Shown here in pieces: positions 26,647 to 35,888 of a DNA stretch of 64,000 nt. The notes under the pieces are model-generated. The model was given only the letters and a program-made list of their open reading frames with translations. It ran no database searches and had not been told where the DNA came from. This DNA comes from Sphingobacteriaceae bacterium. GTDB lineage: Bacteria; Bacteroidota; Bacteroidia; Sphingobacteriales; Sphingobacteriaceae. Within the stretch, counting starts at the first letter, position 1, and each line of letters begins with the position of its first letter. The stretch is taken from the NCBI GenBank assembly GCA_947463785.1, contig CANHRG010000001.1:310001-374000 (forward strand), read 5' to 3'. Both the position numbers and the translations under genes were made by a program.

Positions 26647-28188
26647 TTATTTCAATTTGCGTTGCAATTTTTCAGTGTTAGAAATGATTTGTTGGCTACC
26701 AACTAAAGTCATGGCACAACGGAATCCGATTTCAGCACTTGCCTCATCTTGCTGTAAGTATCTACGTGTGGCAGGGTTTAACCAGTAAGCACGGTCGTTC
26801 CAAGAGCCTCCTTTATACACTCTTGATTTATTGTTTACCAGCGTGGTTTTTCCGTAAAGCTCTTCTGCACGGTCATTACTACCGGTTTGGTCAACGCCTC
26901 GTTTATCCGCATTAAAGGTAGAGTCGGTAACGCCATCTTGGTATTCTTTCCAGGTTTGTTTCTTAGCCGATGCCGCTTGTTTAGTTACTGCCCTACCAAA
27001 TTTATCTTTGGCATACAGCCCTTTCTGGCGGTCTGTCAACTCTTTATCCACGTAAACGTTTCCTCTAAATGGATTAAAGTCTTCAAATTCTTCGTAAGAG
27101 AGCTTGCGGTAAACATCTCCGGTCCACTCGTTCACATTACCGGCCATGTTGTACAAGCCAAAATCATTTGGAGCATAACTTTTAACGGGAGCTGTCAGCG
27201 CAGCGTTGTCGTTCAAATAACCGCTAACGCCCATATTGTTTCCTTCGCTCTGTTTAAAATTGGCCATCATCAAACCCATTGTCTTCTTTTTAGCAGATCG
27301 TACACCCAAGCCATTCCAAGGATACACCTTTCCCGACTTGATATTTCCCCTCGTGGTATTGCCTGCTAGGGCCAAAGCTGCGTATTCCCATTCCGCTTCG
27401 GTTGGTAAACGGTAAGGCTCTTTCAATATGCCATCTTCAAGGCGAATAGGGCGTACAGCAATGCCTCTTGAATCAGTACTATTTTTTGAATTCGCATTCA
27501 GATCTTTCTTAATTCTATTCCCATCAATCCCTTCTCCACGGTATTGGCCGTTAAGGTAGATTTGCGTATTGAATGGAAGTAGAGAATCGGTTTTACCGCT
27601 AGCGGTTTTGTAGTCTGCTAAGTAGCCTTTTTTTCGTAGAATATCCTCATTTACCCGATCGGTTCTCCAAGCACTGTACTCGTTGGCTTGCTCCCAGGTT
27701 ACACCAACAACCGGATACGAACTGAAAGCTGGGTGTCGGAGGTAATTGTTTACATAAGGTTCGTTATAAGATAGCGGTCTTCTCCATACCAGGGTATCTG
27801 GAAGCGCATTGTAATAGTATTCAGGCTCATTTGGGAAATTTCTTCTAATCCAGTACAAGTATTCCAACCAATCGAGATTCGATACTTCAGTTTCATCCAT
27901 GTAGAACGAGGCAACAGTCACCCTTCTTTTCGTATTGTCATTCTCATAAGTCAGATCCTGATCTAAACTTCCTCCCATCACAAAAGTTCCACCCTCCACA
28001 GCAATTAAGCCTGGACCCGGGTTTTTGTCGTATTTAGATGGAACTTCAAATCCGCCATTAAATTGGTTATTGTACGAAACACCGGTTTTAGACGAGGTTC
28101 CACTTTTACTGTTAAAACAAGAGCTTAAACTTATGGTAAAGAACAAGGTGAATACAGCAAAACCAACGTAAATTATTCCTTTTTTCAT
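26647..28188 (-). CDS. gldJ: Gliding motility / type IX secretion lipoprotein GldJ
   Basis: 513 residues. Lipoprotein signal with lipobox SLSSC (Cys24), then a formylglycine-generating-enzyme-like (SUMF1/C-type-lectin-like) fold starting VEGGTFVMGG. GldJ-type segments are FYMDETEVSNLDWLEYLYWIRR, LPDTLVWRRPL, NNYLRHPAF and YPVVGVTWEQANEYSAWRTDRVNE. The C-terminal end has YKGGSWNDRAYWLNPATRRYLQ and GFRCAMTLV. GldJ is an outer-membrane-associated lipoprotein needed in Flavobacterium for stability of the GldK ring and for gliding. It is transcribed divergently from porV, supporting the call. It may serve type IX secretion without gliding here. Confidence 0.88.
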   Translation of the reverse strand: MKKGIIYVGFAVFTLFFTISLSSCFNSKSGTSSKTGVSYNNQFNGGFEVPSKYDKNPGPGLIAVEGGTFVMGGSLDQDLTYENDNTKRRVTVASFYMDETEVSNLDWLEYLYWIRRNFPNEPEYYYNALPDTLVWRRPLSYNEPYVNNYLRHPAFSSYPVVGVTWEQANEYSAWRTDRVNEDILRKKGYLADYKTASGKTDSLLPFNTQIYLNGQYRGEGIDGNRIKKDLNANSKNSTDSRGIAVRPIRLEDGILKEPYRLPTEAEWEYAALALAGNTTRGNIKSGKVYPWNGLGVRSAKKKTMGLMMANFKQSEGNNMGVSGYLNDNAALTAPVKSYAPNDFGLYNMAGNVNEWTGDVYRKLSYEEFEDFNPFRGNVYVDKELTDRQKGLYAKDKFGRAVTKQAASAKKQTWKEYQDGVTDSTFNADKRGVDQTGSNDRAEELYGKTTLVNNKSRVYKGGSWNDRAYWLNPATRRYLQQDEASAEIGFRCAMTLVGSQQIISNTEKLQRKLK

Positions 28189-28334
28189 GCTTTCTGAGCG
28201 CTATTGAATTAAGCTAAATTAGTTTATTTAAGCTAAACCACCAAAATAAGGGCCTTGACAAGCGCAGGTCCTTTTCAGTTCCTAAGGAGTATTGCATCCA
28301 AAAATAGTTTAACACCGATTTTAATTATTTATTT

Positions 28335-28342
28335 TAGCTTTG
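28335..28342 (+). promoter_or_regulatory. TAnnTTTG -7 box of porV
   Basis: TAGCTTTG lies 22 bases before the ATG at 28365. It places the transcript start after the in-frame TTG at 28344 or nearly on it, which favours the ATG start. Confidence 0.55.
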
Positions 28343-28364
28343 ATTGAATTTTTTACGATTGAAG

Positions 28365-29516
28365 ATGAGCCGAAACAATTTCAAGATCACTCTAGTCACG
28401 GGATTTGCTCTGTTTTTCAGTACAAGTCAATTACACGCACAGTCTGACAATACTGTTTCAGCCGATGGTCGTAGTTCAAATCGTATTTATACGGCCATGT
28501 CATTTTTAATGATTGCGCCCGACGCCCGAGCAGGTGCAATGGGTGATCTGGGCGTGGCCACTCAGCCCGACGCCTATTCCATTCACTGGAATCCGGCTAA
28601 ATTCGCTTTAATTAAGACCAATAGTGCGGTATCGCTATCGTATTCACCATGGCTCAAGAATTTAGCTCCTGATATTGATTTTGCTTATTTAAGTGCCTAC
28701 AAAAGAATAAGTGAGCGAACAGTTATGGCCGGTTCCCTTCGCTATTTTTCATTTGGCGAGTTTCAATTGGCCGATGATTACCAAAACTCATTGGGAGCAA
28801 TCAATCCGAATGAATTTGCCATAGATCTTGCTTTTTCAAGAAAATTCGGAGAATCTTTTTCCTTAGGAACTGCGGTGCGTTATGTACGATCAAGGTTAGA
28901 TAATGCTCAGTTTATTCAATCGAATGCAAGCCATAGCTCCGCCTTGTCTACAGATTTGTCTGCCTTTTACACGCAAAAAACGCAAGTATTTGGTACTGAC
29001 GTGGACTGGAATCTCGGTGTAAATGTGTCAAACATTGCCATAGCGAGAAAGCTACCGTTAAGTGTTATTGGTCCGCAATTTTTGCCGGCTAATTTGAGGC
29101 TTGGAACTGCTATGGTTTTCCATCAAACAAACGACGATTTATTTACACTAGCTGTTGACTTCAACAAACTATTGGTGCCACTAAGTCAGGCCACAACAAC
29201 TAACATGTCGCTTGTATCAAGTATTTTCAAGTCGTTTTCGGATGCGCCTGGAGGTTTTTCAGAAGAATTGCAAGAGATTAGCTATTCAATTGGAGCTGAG
29301 TATAATTTTAAGCAAAAATTTCCGGTTAGGGCTGGGTATTTTCACGAAAGTCCGGTAAAAGGAAATCGCCAATTTTTCACACTTGGAGCAGGCTTTCGTT
29401 ACGATAAATTTGAGTTGGATTTAGGCTACATATTAGCCAATCAAACGCAAAGTCCTCTCTCAAATACCCTGAGATTTTCACTTTCCTATCAGCTAGGAAA
29501 AACTCCATCAAATTAA
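28365..29516 (+). CDS. porV: Type IX secretion outer-membrane protein PorV
   Basis: 383 residues. Signal peptide (1-26, ending SQLHAQ) then a FadL-like 14-strand barrel. PorV signatures are FLMIAPDARAGAMGDLGVAT, SIHWNPAKFA and FSFGEFQLAD, and the C terminus ends in a typical barrel strand (TLRFSLSYQLGKTPSN). PorV (LptO) shuttles or receives type IX secretion cargo at the outer membrane and works with the PorU sortase. porU is not adjacent. ispF follows after five bases. The start at 28365 gives a normal signal peptide; an in-frame TTG at 28344 is the alternative. Confidence 0.92.
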   Translation: MSRNNFKITLVTGFALFFSTSQLHAQSDNTVSADGRSSNRIYTAMSFLMIAPDARAGAMGDLGVATQPDAYSIHWNPAKFALIKTNSAVSLSYSPWLKNLAPDIDFAYLSAYKRISERTVMAGSLRYFSFGEFQLADDYQNSLGAINPNEFAIDLAFSRKFGESFSLGTAVRYVRSRLDNAQFIQSNASHSSALSTDLSAFYTQKTQVFGTDVDWNLGVNVSNIAIARKLPLSVIGPQFLPANLRLGTAMVFHQTNDDLFTLAVDFNKLLVPLSQATTTNMSLVSSIFKSFSDAPGGFSEELQEISYSIGAEYNFKQKFPVRAGYFHESPVKGNRQFFTLGAGFRYDKFELDLGYILANQTQSPLSNTLRFSLSYQLGKTPSN

Positions 29517-29521
29517 ATCCC

Positions 29522-30001
29522 ATGAAAATACGAGTAGGTTTCGGATTTGATGTACATCAGTTAGCTAGTAACCATCCTTTTGTGATGGGTGGAGTGCAAT
29601 TGGAGCACCATTCCGGAGCTTTTGGCCATTCGGATGCTGACGTACTGGTACACGCCATTTGCGATGCGTTGTTAGGTGCGGCCAATCTTAGGGATATCGG
29701 TTACCACTTTTCCAATACGGATGAGCGCTGGAAAGGGATAAGCAGTTTAATTTTATTAACAGAATGCGTTCGTTTATTAGCTGAAAAAGGATGGCAGGTG
29801 GGCAATGTGGATGCTATGATTTGTTTGGAAGCCCCTAAAATCAACCCGCACGTACCGGCCATGAAACAGAATATTGCTCAAGCTATGGGTATTGCTGAAG
29901 ACGACATTTCTATTAAAGCCACTACAAACGAGAAAATGGGTTTTATTGGCCGTGAAGAGGGCGTAGTGGCCTATGCAGTTTGCTTAATAGAGAAAAATTA
30001 A
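29522..30001 (+). CDS. ispF: 2-C-methyl-D-erythritol 2,4-cyclodiphosphate synthase
   Basis: 159 residues. Fifth step of the MEP isoprenoid pathway: cyclises CDP-methylerythritol 2-phosphate with release of CMP. Metal ligands are Asp10 and His12 (GFGFDVHQL) and His44 (DADVLVHAICDALLGA). Also visible are DIGYHFSNTDERWKG and the substrate loop ATTNEKMGFIGREEGV. The MEP enzyme gene dxs lies at 56973. Its last four bases overlap the end of a small gene on the minus strand. Confidence 0.97.
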   Translation: MKIRVGFGFDVHQLASNHPFVMGGVQLEHHSGAFGHSDADVLVHAICDALLGAANLRDIGYHFSNTDERWKGISSLILLTECVRLLAEKGWQVGNVDAMICLEAPKINPHVPAMKQNIAQAMGIAEDDISIKATTNEKMGFIGREEGVVAYAVCLIEKN

Positions 30002-30159
30002 TTTTCTCTTTTCAGTTCTACATCAGAAAAATCCACGCTACACTTACAGTTCGTTCCACAAGCACTTTTAGCCTGAAAACTGCGGTAAATGATCCGGCCC
30101 ACATACACCAATGCCGCAATAAATAAGGCAGTGACAACGATTTCCTGGATTCCGATCAT
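29998..30159 (-). CDS. 53-residue cysteine-rich single-helix membrane protein (FeoB-associated type)
   Basis: This short ORF starts with ATG at 30159 and stops at 29998. The product has one N-terminal membrane helix (EIVVTALFIAALVYVGRIIY), then a basic stretch and a cysteine cluster CGTNCKC, then an acidic/basic tail. This is the layout of the small FeoB-associated Cys-rich membrane proteins, although no feoA or feoB is adjacent. A TAACTTTG promoter box lies four bases before the ATG, which supports a real gene. The convergent ispF overlaps it by four bases. A role in iron handling is inference by family resemblance. Confidence 0.72.
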   Translation of the reverse strand: MIGIQEIVVTALFIAALVYVGRIIYRSFQAKSACGTNCKCSVDFSDVELKREN

Positions 30160-30163
30160 GGAA

Positions 30164-30171
30164 CAAAGTTA
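30164..30171 (-). promoter_or_regulatory. TAnnTTTG -7 box of the small Cys-rich gene
   Basis: On the minus strand TAACTTTG is followed by four bases (TTCC) and the ATG, so the mRNA should be leaderless or nearly so. Confidence 0.55.
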
Positions 30172-30244
30172 GCGATTTTGGACTCCTAATCAGTCAAAAT
30201 CAGTTCATATTAGGTCAAAGCATCCGATTACGGTTTGAAAAGCC

Positions 30245-30252
30245 TACCTTTG
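30245..30252 (+). promoter_or_regulatory. TAnnTTTG -7 box of typA
   Basis: TACCTTTG lies 24 bases before the ATG at 30277. The frame of typA stays open upstream to a TTG at 30235, but that lies before the box and would not be transcribed from it. Confidence 0.55.
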
Positions 30253-30276
30253 CACAAATTTTTATTAGACTTTTTC

Positions 30277-32085
30277 ATGCAAAAAATTAGGAATATCGCG
30301 ATCATTGCTCACGTTGACCACGGAAAAACTACCTTGGTTGACAAGATTTTACATCAAACCAATCTGTTTCGCGATAATCAGCAAACCGGCGAACTCATTC
30401 TAGATAACAACGATCTGGAGCGGGAACGCGGTATTACCATTGTTTCAAAAAACGTATCGGTAAATTATAAAGACGTTAAAATTAATATCATCGATACCCC
30501 GGGTCACGCCGACTTTGGCGGTGAGGTAGAGCGGGTATTGAAAATGGCCGATGGCGTTTTACTTCTGGTAGACGCTTTTGAAGGTGCCATGCCACAAACT
30601 CGTTTCGTAACCCAAAAGGCCCTGTCTTTAGGTTTAAAGCCAATTGTGGTAGTAAACAAAGTAGATAAAGAAAATTGCCGTCCGGAAGAGGTTTACGAAT
30701 CAATTTTTGAGTTGTTCTTCAACTTGGAGGCAACCGAAGATCAATTGGATTTCCCGGTTATTTACGGTTCATCTAAAAACGGATGGATGAGTACCGACTG
30801 GAAACAGCCAACATCAGATATTACGCCTTTGCTGGATGCTATTTTAGAGCACATCCCATCAGCGCCTTACAACGAAGGCACGCTGCAACTGCAAATTACT
30901 TCTTTAGATTATTCTTCGTTCGTAGGTCGTATTGCAATTGGGCGTGTAGCTCGTGGCGTAATTAAAGAAAACCAACCGGTTTCTTTGGTTAAACGCGATG
31001 GAACTATCCAAAAATCACGAATTAAAGAATTGTATACCTTCGAAGGCTTGGGTAAAATCAAGGTTTCGGAAGTAAAGGCTGGAGATATTTGTGCCGTAGT
31101 AGGTATTGATGGCTTTGAAATTGGCGATACCATTGCCGATTTTGAAAATCCGGAACAACTGGAAGTTATCAAGATTGATGAGCCTACGATGAACATGTTG
31201 TTTACCATCAATAATTCGCCATTCTTTGGTAAAGAAGGAAAATTTGTAACCTCACGCCACCTGCGTGATCGTTTGTACAAAGAGATGGAGAAAAACTTGG
31301 CCTTAAAAGTGGTGGAAACCCCATCACCTGATGCCTATCTGGTTTACGGACGTGGTATTCTCCATTTGTCGGTATTGATTGAGACCATGCGTCGCGAAGG
31401 TTACGAATTACAGGTTGGCCAGCCTCAGGTAATTGTGAAAGAGATTGATGGCGTAAAATGCGAACCGGTTGAAACGCTGATTGTAGATGTCCCTGGTGAT
31501 GTGGCCGGTAAGGTTATCGAACTGGTAACCCAGCGTAAGGGCGAACTTTTGGTAATGGAGCCTAAAGGTGATTTACAGCATTTGGAGTTTGAAATTCCTT
31601 CACGTGGAATTATCGGTTTGCGTAATAACGTGTTAACTGCTACTGCCGGAGAAGCCATCATGGCGCACCGTTTCAAGGCTTACGAACCTTGGAAAGGGAC
31701 AATTCCAGGTCGTTTGAACGGGGTTTTAGTATCGATGGAAAAAGGTCAGAGTACGGCGTATTCTATTGATAAGTTGCAAGATCGCGGACGCTTCTTTGTT
31801 GATCCGGGAGTGGAAGTTTACGAAGGCCAAATCATGGGTGAACACATCCGCGATAACGATTTGGTGGTGAATGTGGTTAAAGGTAAAGCGTTGACGAATA
31901 TGCGTGCTTCCGGAAGTGACGATAATGTTCGTATTGCTCCAGCAATCAAATTCTCCTTGGAAGAGGCCATGGAATATATCCAGGCCGATGAGTACATTGA
32001 AGTAACGCCTGCCAGCATGCGCCTGCGTAAAATCTACTTAACCGAGAATGAGCGTAAAATCAATGCGAAGAAATTCGCAAACTAA
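30277..32085 (+). CDS. typA: Translational GTPase TypA/BipA
   Basis: 602 residues. Ribosome-associated GTPase related to EF-G, used in ribosome assembly and stress adaptation. GTPase motifs: G1 [10 protein letters not shown] (residues 11-20), switch region ERERGITI, G3 DTPGHADF, G4 NKVDK. Domains II, III and V and the TypA-specific C-terminal domain follow ([32 protein letters not shown]). The ATG at 30277 is preferred to the upstream TTG because of the promoter box. A terminator follows. Confidence 0.97.
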   Translation: MQKIRNIAIIAHVDHGKTTLVDKILHQTNLFRDNQQTGELILDNNDLERERGITIVSKNVSVNYKDVKINIIDTPGHADFGGEVERVLKMADGVLLLVDAFEGAMPQTRFVTQKALSLGLKPIVVVNKVDKENCRPEEVYESIFELFFNLEATEDQLDFPVIYGSSKNGWMSTDWKQPTSDITPLLDAILEHIPSAPYNEGTLQLQITSLDYSSFVGRIAIGRVARGVIKENQPVSLVKRDGTIQKSRIKELYTFEGLGKIKVSEVKAGDICAVVGIDGFEIGDTIADFENPEQLEVIKIDEPTMNMLFTINNSPFFGKEGKFVTSRHLRDRLYKEMEKNLALKVVETPSPDAYLVYGRGILHLSVLIETMRREGYELQVGQPQVIVKEIDGVKCEPVETLIVDVPGDVAGKVIELVTQRKGELLVMEPKGDLQHLEFEIPSRGIIGLRNNVLTATAGEAIMAHRFKAYEPWKGTIPGRLNGVLVSMEKGQSTAYSIDKLQDRGRFFVDPGVEVYEGQIMGEHIRDNDLVVNVVKGKALTNMRASGSDDNVRIAPAIKFSLEEAMEYIQADEYIEVTPASMRLRKIYLTENERKINAKKFAN

Positions 32086-32104
32086 ACGATACGCGATCGG
32101 ATAA

Positions 32105-32143
32105 AAACAGCGCTTTCGGTTAATCCGGGAGCGCTGTTTTTTT
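32105..32143 (+). terminator. Intrinsic terminator of typA
   Basis: A 10-bp stem (32105-32114 with 32130-32139) with a 15-base loop and a T-run. The promoter box of the flippase gene begins two bases after it. Confidence 0.87.
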
Positions 32144-32144
32144 A

Positions 32145-32152
32145 TACATTTG
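32145..32152 (+). promoter_or_regulatory. TAnnTTTG -7 box of the flippase gene
   Basis: TACATTTG follows the typA terminator and lies six bases before the ATG at 32159. It heads the polysaccharide cluster and implies a very short leader. Confidence 0.55.
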
Positions 32153-32158
32153 TTTTCA

Positions 32159-33478
32159 ATGAAAATTCCAGCGCTACCCGGTTTTGACGAACAAGCCTTC
32201 GAAAAGTATTTTAAAAATACCGGTTGGCTCATGTTTGGTAAGATTTTAAGTCTGGCAGTCGGATTTTTAATTGCCCGCTACTTAGGCCCTTATGCTTTTG
32301 GCGATTTAAGTTTTGCCGATGCATTTGCTGCTTTATTTGCTGCTGTAGGAACACTAGGTTTGGATAGTTTTATCATCCGCGAACTCATTCAAAATCCGGA
32401 GAAACGCGATGAAATCTTGGGCACTTCCCTGGGCATGCGCTTAGCAGCAAATTTACTCTTGATTCCACTTGCAGTACTTACTTATTTGGCTTTTCGCTAC
32501 TTCAGCGACAGTCCGGGCCAAAATTTGGTCATATTTGTTACGCTTTGTGCTTCGGCTTCTTTATTCAAATCGTTCAACATCATTGATTCCTATTTTCAAT
32601 CGCGGGTAGCTTCCAAATTTGTAGTTAAGATTCAAAATGTATGCTTAATGCTATCAGCGGCTTTGAAAATTGCTTTGGTCTATTTCAAATCGCCAGCTCT
32701 TTATTTTGCTTGGGCCTTGTGTTTTGATAGCGCCATTATAGCCATAGGTTTAGTTTTGATTTATAAACAACAACACCTGCATATCCATACCTGGACTTTC
32801 AGCTGGGAGCGTGCTAAACACTTAATCAATCAATCTTGGCCCTTGATCTTGACTGCCGTAATGATTTCAATATACATGAAAATCGATCAGGTGATGCTGA
32901 AATCATTGGGAAGCAAGCAGGTGGGTATTTACAGTGCTGCGTCACGTATCAGCGAATCTTGGTATTTCATTCCGGTAGCAATTGTAACTTCTGTTTTTCC
33001 GGCCATCATTCAAGCTCGTAAAACAGATATCGACCGGTATAAAACCCGTTTACAAAACCTATACGATTTACTGGTATTGATCAGTCTCCCGGTGGCCGTT
33101 TTGGTGAGCATATTTGCCAATTCTATCATTAGCATATTGTACGGAAATCAGTATGATGGTGCCGGAGCCATGTTATCCATACATATTTGGTCTGGTATTT
33201 TTGTGTTTTTAGGTAGTGCCAGCAGTCAATATTTATTGGCCGAAGGCTTTACCATGGTTTCGTTTTCCAGAACTGCTTTTGGTGCCCTCATCAACGTGCT
33301 ACTAAATCTGTGGTTAATCCCTTTGTATGGAGGCTGGGGTGCATCTATGGCTACCTTAATTGCGTATGCATCGGCTACGTTCTTCCTGGTATTTATTCCA
33401 AAAACGAAGGAACAGGGTATTTTGATGCTGAAATCCTTGTTTCTGATATCCATCATCCAAAAAATTACTAAAAATTGA
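32159..33478 (+). CDS. Lipopolysaccharide/polysaccharide flippase (Wzx/MATE-like)
   Basis: 439 residues with 12 or more membrane segments. Polysaccharide-biosynthesis flippase features are the amphipathic N-terminal start FEKYFKNTGWLMFGKILSLAVGF with IARYLGPYAFGDLSFADAF, the middle SWPLILTAVMISIYMKIDQVMLKSLG, and the C-terminal MLSIHIWSGIFVFLG. It would flip undecaprenyl-linked glycan units across the inner membrane for the glycosyltransferases that follow. Its TGA stop overlaps the TTG start of the next gene. Confidence 0.9.
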   Translation: MKIPALPGFDEQAFEKYFKNTGWLMFGKILSLAVGFLIARYLGPYAFGDLSFADAFAALFAAVGTLGLDSFIIRELIQNPEKRDEILGTSLGMRLAANLLLIPLAVLTYLAFRYFSDSPGQNLVIFVTLCASASLFKSFNIIDSYFQSRVASKFVVKIQNVCLMLSAALKIALVYFKSPALYFAWALCFDSAIIAIGLVLIYKQQHLHIHTWTFSWERAKHLINQSWPLILTAVMISIYMKIDQVMLKSLGSKQVGIYSAASRISESWYFIPVAIVTSVFPAIIQARKTDIDRYKTRLQNLYDLLVLISLPVAVLVSIFANSIISILYGNQYDGAGAMLSIHIWSGIFVFLGSASSQYLLAEGFTMVSFSRTAFGALINVLLNLWLIPLYGGWGASMATLIAYASATFFLVFIPKTKEQGILMLKSLFLISIIQKITKN

Positions 33479-34119
33479 AAGCCAGATTCTCAAAACTAAG
33501 CCTAATCAATTGGAAAAAGCTAAAGTCCTTACTATCCTTCGGTACCAAAGGGTATTTGGCAGATATTGGCTGGATAGATTCTTTTGATCGCCATTCGCCC
33601 GTAGATGCACAGGGCCAGCCCTTACCTTGGGTTACGTATGCTTTTATCGATTTTATTAAGGATAGAATCACTAAAAAACACGTGGTTTTTGAATTTGGTT
33701 CGGGAAATTCAACACTATTTTATGCGCAACGAGCTAAGCAGGTGGTATCGGTAGAGCATGATCAAGCGTGGTTTCAAAAAATTAACACATCGAAACCACA
33801 AAATTCAGAACTCATTTTTGCTGAACTTAAATCCAATGGCGCTTACAGTAAAATGCCGGTTACAACGGGTAAGCGCTACGATATTATTATTGTGGATGGC
33901 CGTGATAGGGTAAACTGTTGTAAAAATGCCCTGCCTGCACTTAGCCAAACGGGTGTTTTGGTTTTAGATGATTCGGAACGTGATTTTTACCAGCCCGCAG
34001 TCAAGTACCTGAAAAAATTAGGATTCAAAGAATTGAGCTTTAGTGGAATTTCTCCGGGACTATTTTATTACAAAAGCACTTCGGTTTTTTACCGCAGCCA
34101 AAACTGCTTAGGCATTTAA
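33475..34119 (+). CDS. SAM-dependent methyltransferase-like protein of the polysaccharide cluster
   Basis: 214 residues. A class I Rossmann fold is indicated by VVFEFGSGNSTLFYA (SAM-binding glycine loop), VVSVEHDQAWF with an acidic residue ending strand 2, and YDIIIVDGRDRVNCCKNALPALSQTGVLVLDD. It could methylate a sugar or act on another cluster product. The start is a TTG that overlaps the flippase stop (TTGA). No in-frame ATG occurs before the SAM motif, so the TTG start looks real and translationally coupled. Confidence 0.78.
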   Translation: MKARFSKLSLINWKKLKSLLSFGTKGYLADIGWIDSFDRHSPVDAQGQPLPWVTYAFIDFIKDRITKKHVVFEFGSGNSTLFYAQRAKQVVSVEHDQAWFQKINTSKPQNSELIFAELKSNGAYSKMPVTTGKRYDIIIVDGRDRVNCCKNALPALSQTGVLVLDDSERDFYQPAVKYLKKLGFKELSFSGISPGLFYYKSTSVFYRSQNCLGI

Positions 34120-34180
34120 TCAAGCAAAAAAGAAATCAGCGTGTTAATACATTTCTGTAATTTACGTTTAGCTCAATAAC

Positions 34181-35092
34181 ATGCAAAAATTTGCACCCAT
34201 TGCCTTATTTGTCTACAATCGTCCGGAGCATACCCGCCGAACGCTTAAATTTCTTGAGCAAAATCAACTGGCGGCAGAGTCTCGTTTGTTCATCTTTTCA
34301 GATGGACCGAAGAATGCTAGCCAGGCTAGCAAGGTTGCTGAAGTTCGGGCCTTGATTCAAGAAGTGCAGGGGTTTAAATCCGTAGAGATTATAGAGCGTG
34401 AGCAAAATATGGGCTTGGCAAACTCCGTAATCAGCGGGGTAAGTCAGCTGTTAGCAGAGTACGGACGAATTATTGTTTTTGAAGACGATTTAATAACCTC
34501 TCCGTATACACTTCAATACTTCAACGAAGCCCTCGATTATTACGAAAAGCAGGAGAAAATAATGCATATTGGTGCGTACATGTATCCCTTAGCTCAGGAG
34601 CAAGCCGAGTCTTTGCCCGAGACCTTCTTTTATCGAGCCGCTACCAGTTGGGGTTGGGCTACCTGGGCCAGAGCCTGGCAAGAGTTTAATCCGGATGTAA
34701 ACGATTTGATGGCAAAGTTCGATTCGGAAATGAAACACCAATTTGCCATAGAGGGTACCATGAACTTTTGGAAACAGATGAAAGAGCTCAAATGGGGTAA
34801 AAATAATTCTTGGGCCATCCGTTGGTATGCTTCAATCTTTTTAAAAGGGGGGCTTACGCTCAATCCTGCTCAATCTTTAGTGAGTAATATCGGCCACGAT
34901 GGAAGTGGCGTTCATTCGGGCATTAATGAAATTTACAATGTAAGTATTCATCCCAAGCCGATTACCTTTTTCCCAGAAGTTCTAGCAGAGAATAAAGAAG
35001 CTTACGCAGCGATTAAACAGTTCTTGAAAAACCGTAAAGGAAGTTTTTGGCAACGTTTGCTACGTTTCCTTAATCAGCGCTTAAAATCTTAA
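34181..35092 (+). CDS. Glycosyltransferase, GT-A fold
   Basis: 303 residues. The N terminus APIALFVYNRPEHTRRTLKFLEQN and FIFSDGPKN are typical of GT-A nucleotide-sugar transferases related to family 2/GnT-I-like enzymes. The acidic metal motif is in RIIVFEDDLITSP, followed by SWGWATWARAW, a segment common in these enzymes. It probably adds a sugar in surface glycan assembly; donor and acceptor are unknown. Its stop overlaps the convergent methyltransferase stop by four bases. Confidence 0.85.
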   Translation: MQKFAPIALFVYNRPEHTRRTLKFLEQNQLAAESRLFIFSDGPKNASQASKVAEVRALIQEVQGFKSVEIIEREQNMGLANSVISGVSQLLAEYGRIIVFEDDLITSPYTLQYFNEALDYYEKQEKIMHIGAYMYPLAQEQAESLPETFFYRAATSWGWATWARAWQEFNPDVNDLMAKFDSEMKHQFAIEGTMNFWKQMKELKWGKNNSWAIRWYASIFLKGGLTLNPAQSLVSNIGHDGSGVHSGINEIYNVSIHPKPITFFPEVLAENKEAYAAIKQFLKNRKGSFWQRLLRFLNQRLKS

Positions 35093-35838
35093 GGCATTTT
35101 TGCTTCAATCAGGATATAAGGCGATAAGGCTTTAGATTCGAATGGAATGATTTTGGTGAATACCTTTCCGGCGAACCAGGCTGCTTTAAAAAATCCTTTC
35201 ACGAACACATTTTGTTCATTCCAATTCTCTAACCAAGTGCTGAATTTGCCATAATAACCTGCTTGTTTTACTTCCAGCCCTAGGTCTTGAACAATCTTTT
35301 TCAACAATTCCGGATCCATGCAGGCAATTTCATGCTTCTCGTAGTTACTACGATCAAAAGTTTGTTGAATCCAGCCGTTAAAGCCTCTAAAATTGGGCAA
35401 GGTGATGAATAGGCTTCCTCCCGGTTTCAGAAAATTTATATGCCTGCTAATGATATCCCGGGTATCTTTAAAATGTTCAATTAATCCACACGATAAGACC
35501 AAATCGTATTTTTCTTGGGCTTGGTAGCTAAATAAATCGGTTTCAATAATCTGAATATCTTTTTCATCCATACCGTTTGCTCGACAAAGCTCCCCGATAA
35601 TTCCCGGATGGATAAAATAATCTAATAAGCAAGCCTTAACACCCAGATACTTTTTTAAAAAGATGGTGTAATAACCCGGAAAACCGCCCAGCTCGATCGC
35701 TGTTTTCACTTTTCCTAGCTTTACAAGTTGACTAAGCTGTTTGTGAAATAAATAGTTTGATGGAATAGGCACAGCCAAACCCTTTTTCGATTCCCAGTAA
35801 TTGGTCCAAAAGGCCCGGTCGGTTAGTTCATTAGTCAT
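35089..35838 (-). CDS. SAM-dependent methyltransferase
   Basis: 249 residues, class I methyltransferase (Methyltransf_11/23 type). The SAM loop is AIELGGFPGYYTIFLKKY. Motif II/III regions are KYDLVLSCGLIEHFKDTRDIISR and LKPGGSLFITLPNFRGFNG. It is the only gene of the polysaccharide cluster on the minus strand, set between two glycosyltransferases. A role in methylating a glycan or its lipid carrier is inferred from position only. Confidence 0.85.
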   Translation of the reverse strand: MTNELTDRAFWTNYWESKKGLAVPIPSNYLFHKQLSQLVKLGKVKTAIELGGFPGYYTIFLKKYLGVKACLLDYFIHPGIIGELCRANGMDEKDIQIIETDLFSYQAQEKYDLVLSCGLIEHFKDTRDIISRHINFLKPGGSLFITLPNFRGFNGWIQQTFDRSNYEKHEIACMDPELLKKIVQDLGLEVKQAGYYGKFSTWLENWNEQNVFVKGFFKAAWFAGKVFTKIIPFESKALSPYILIEAKMP

Positions 35839-35873
35839 GTAGCTAAAATAACAATATGAAAATGATAAATATG

Positions 35874-35881
35874 TATTTTTG
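35874..35881 (+). promoter_or_regulatory. TAnnTTTG -7 box of the GT4 gene
   Basis: TATTTTTG lies seven bases before the TTG start at 35889. It restarts transcription after the inverted methyltransferase gene and gives an extremely short leader. Confidence 0.5.
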
Positions 35882-35888
35882 ATTCGAT

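Noticed and set aside
26887..27369. 160-codon plus-strand ORF opposite gldJ
   Set aside because: gldJ is well supported on the minus strand, and this frame shows no signal, domain or promoter.
28344..28364. TTG start for porV
   Set aside because: The promoter box ends at 28342, so the transcript would begin at or after this codon. The ATG at 28365 gives a normal signal peptide.
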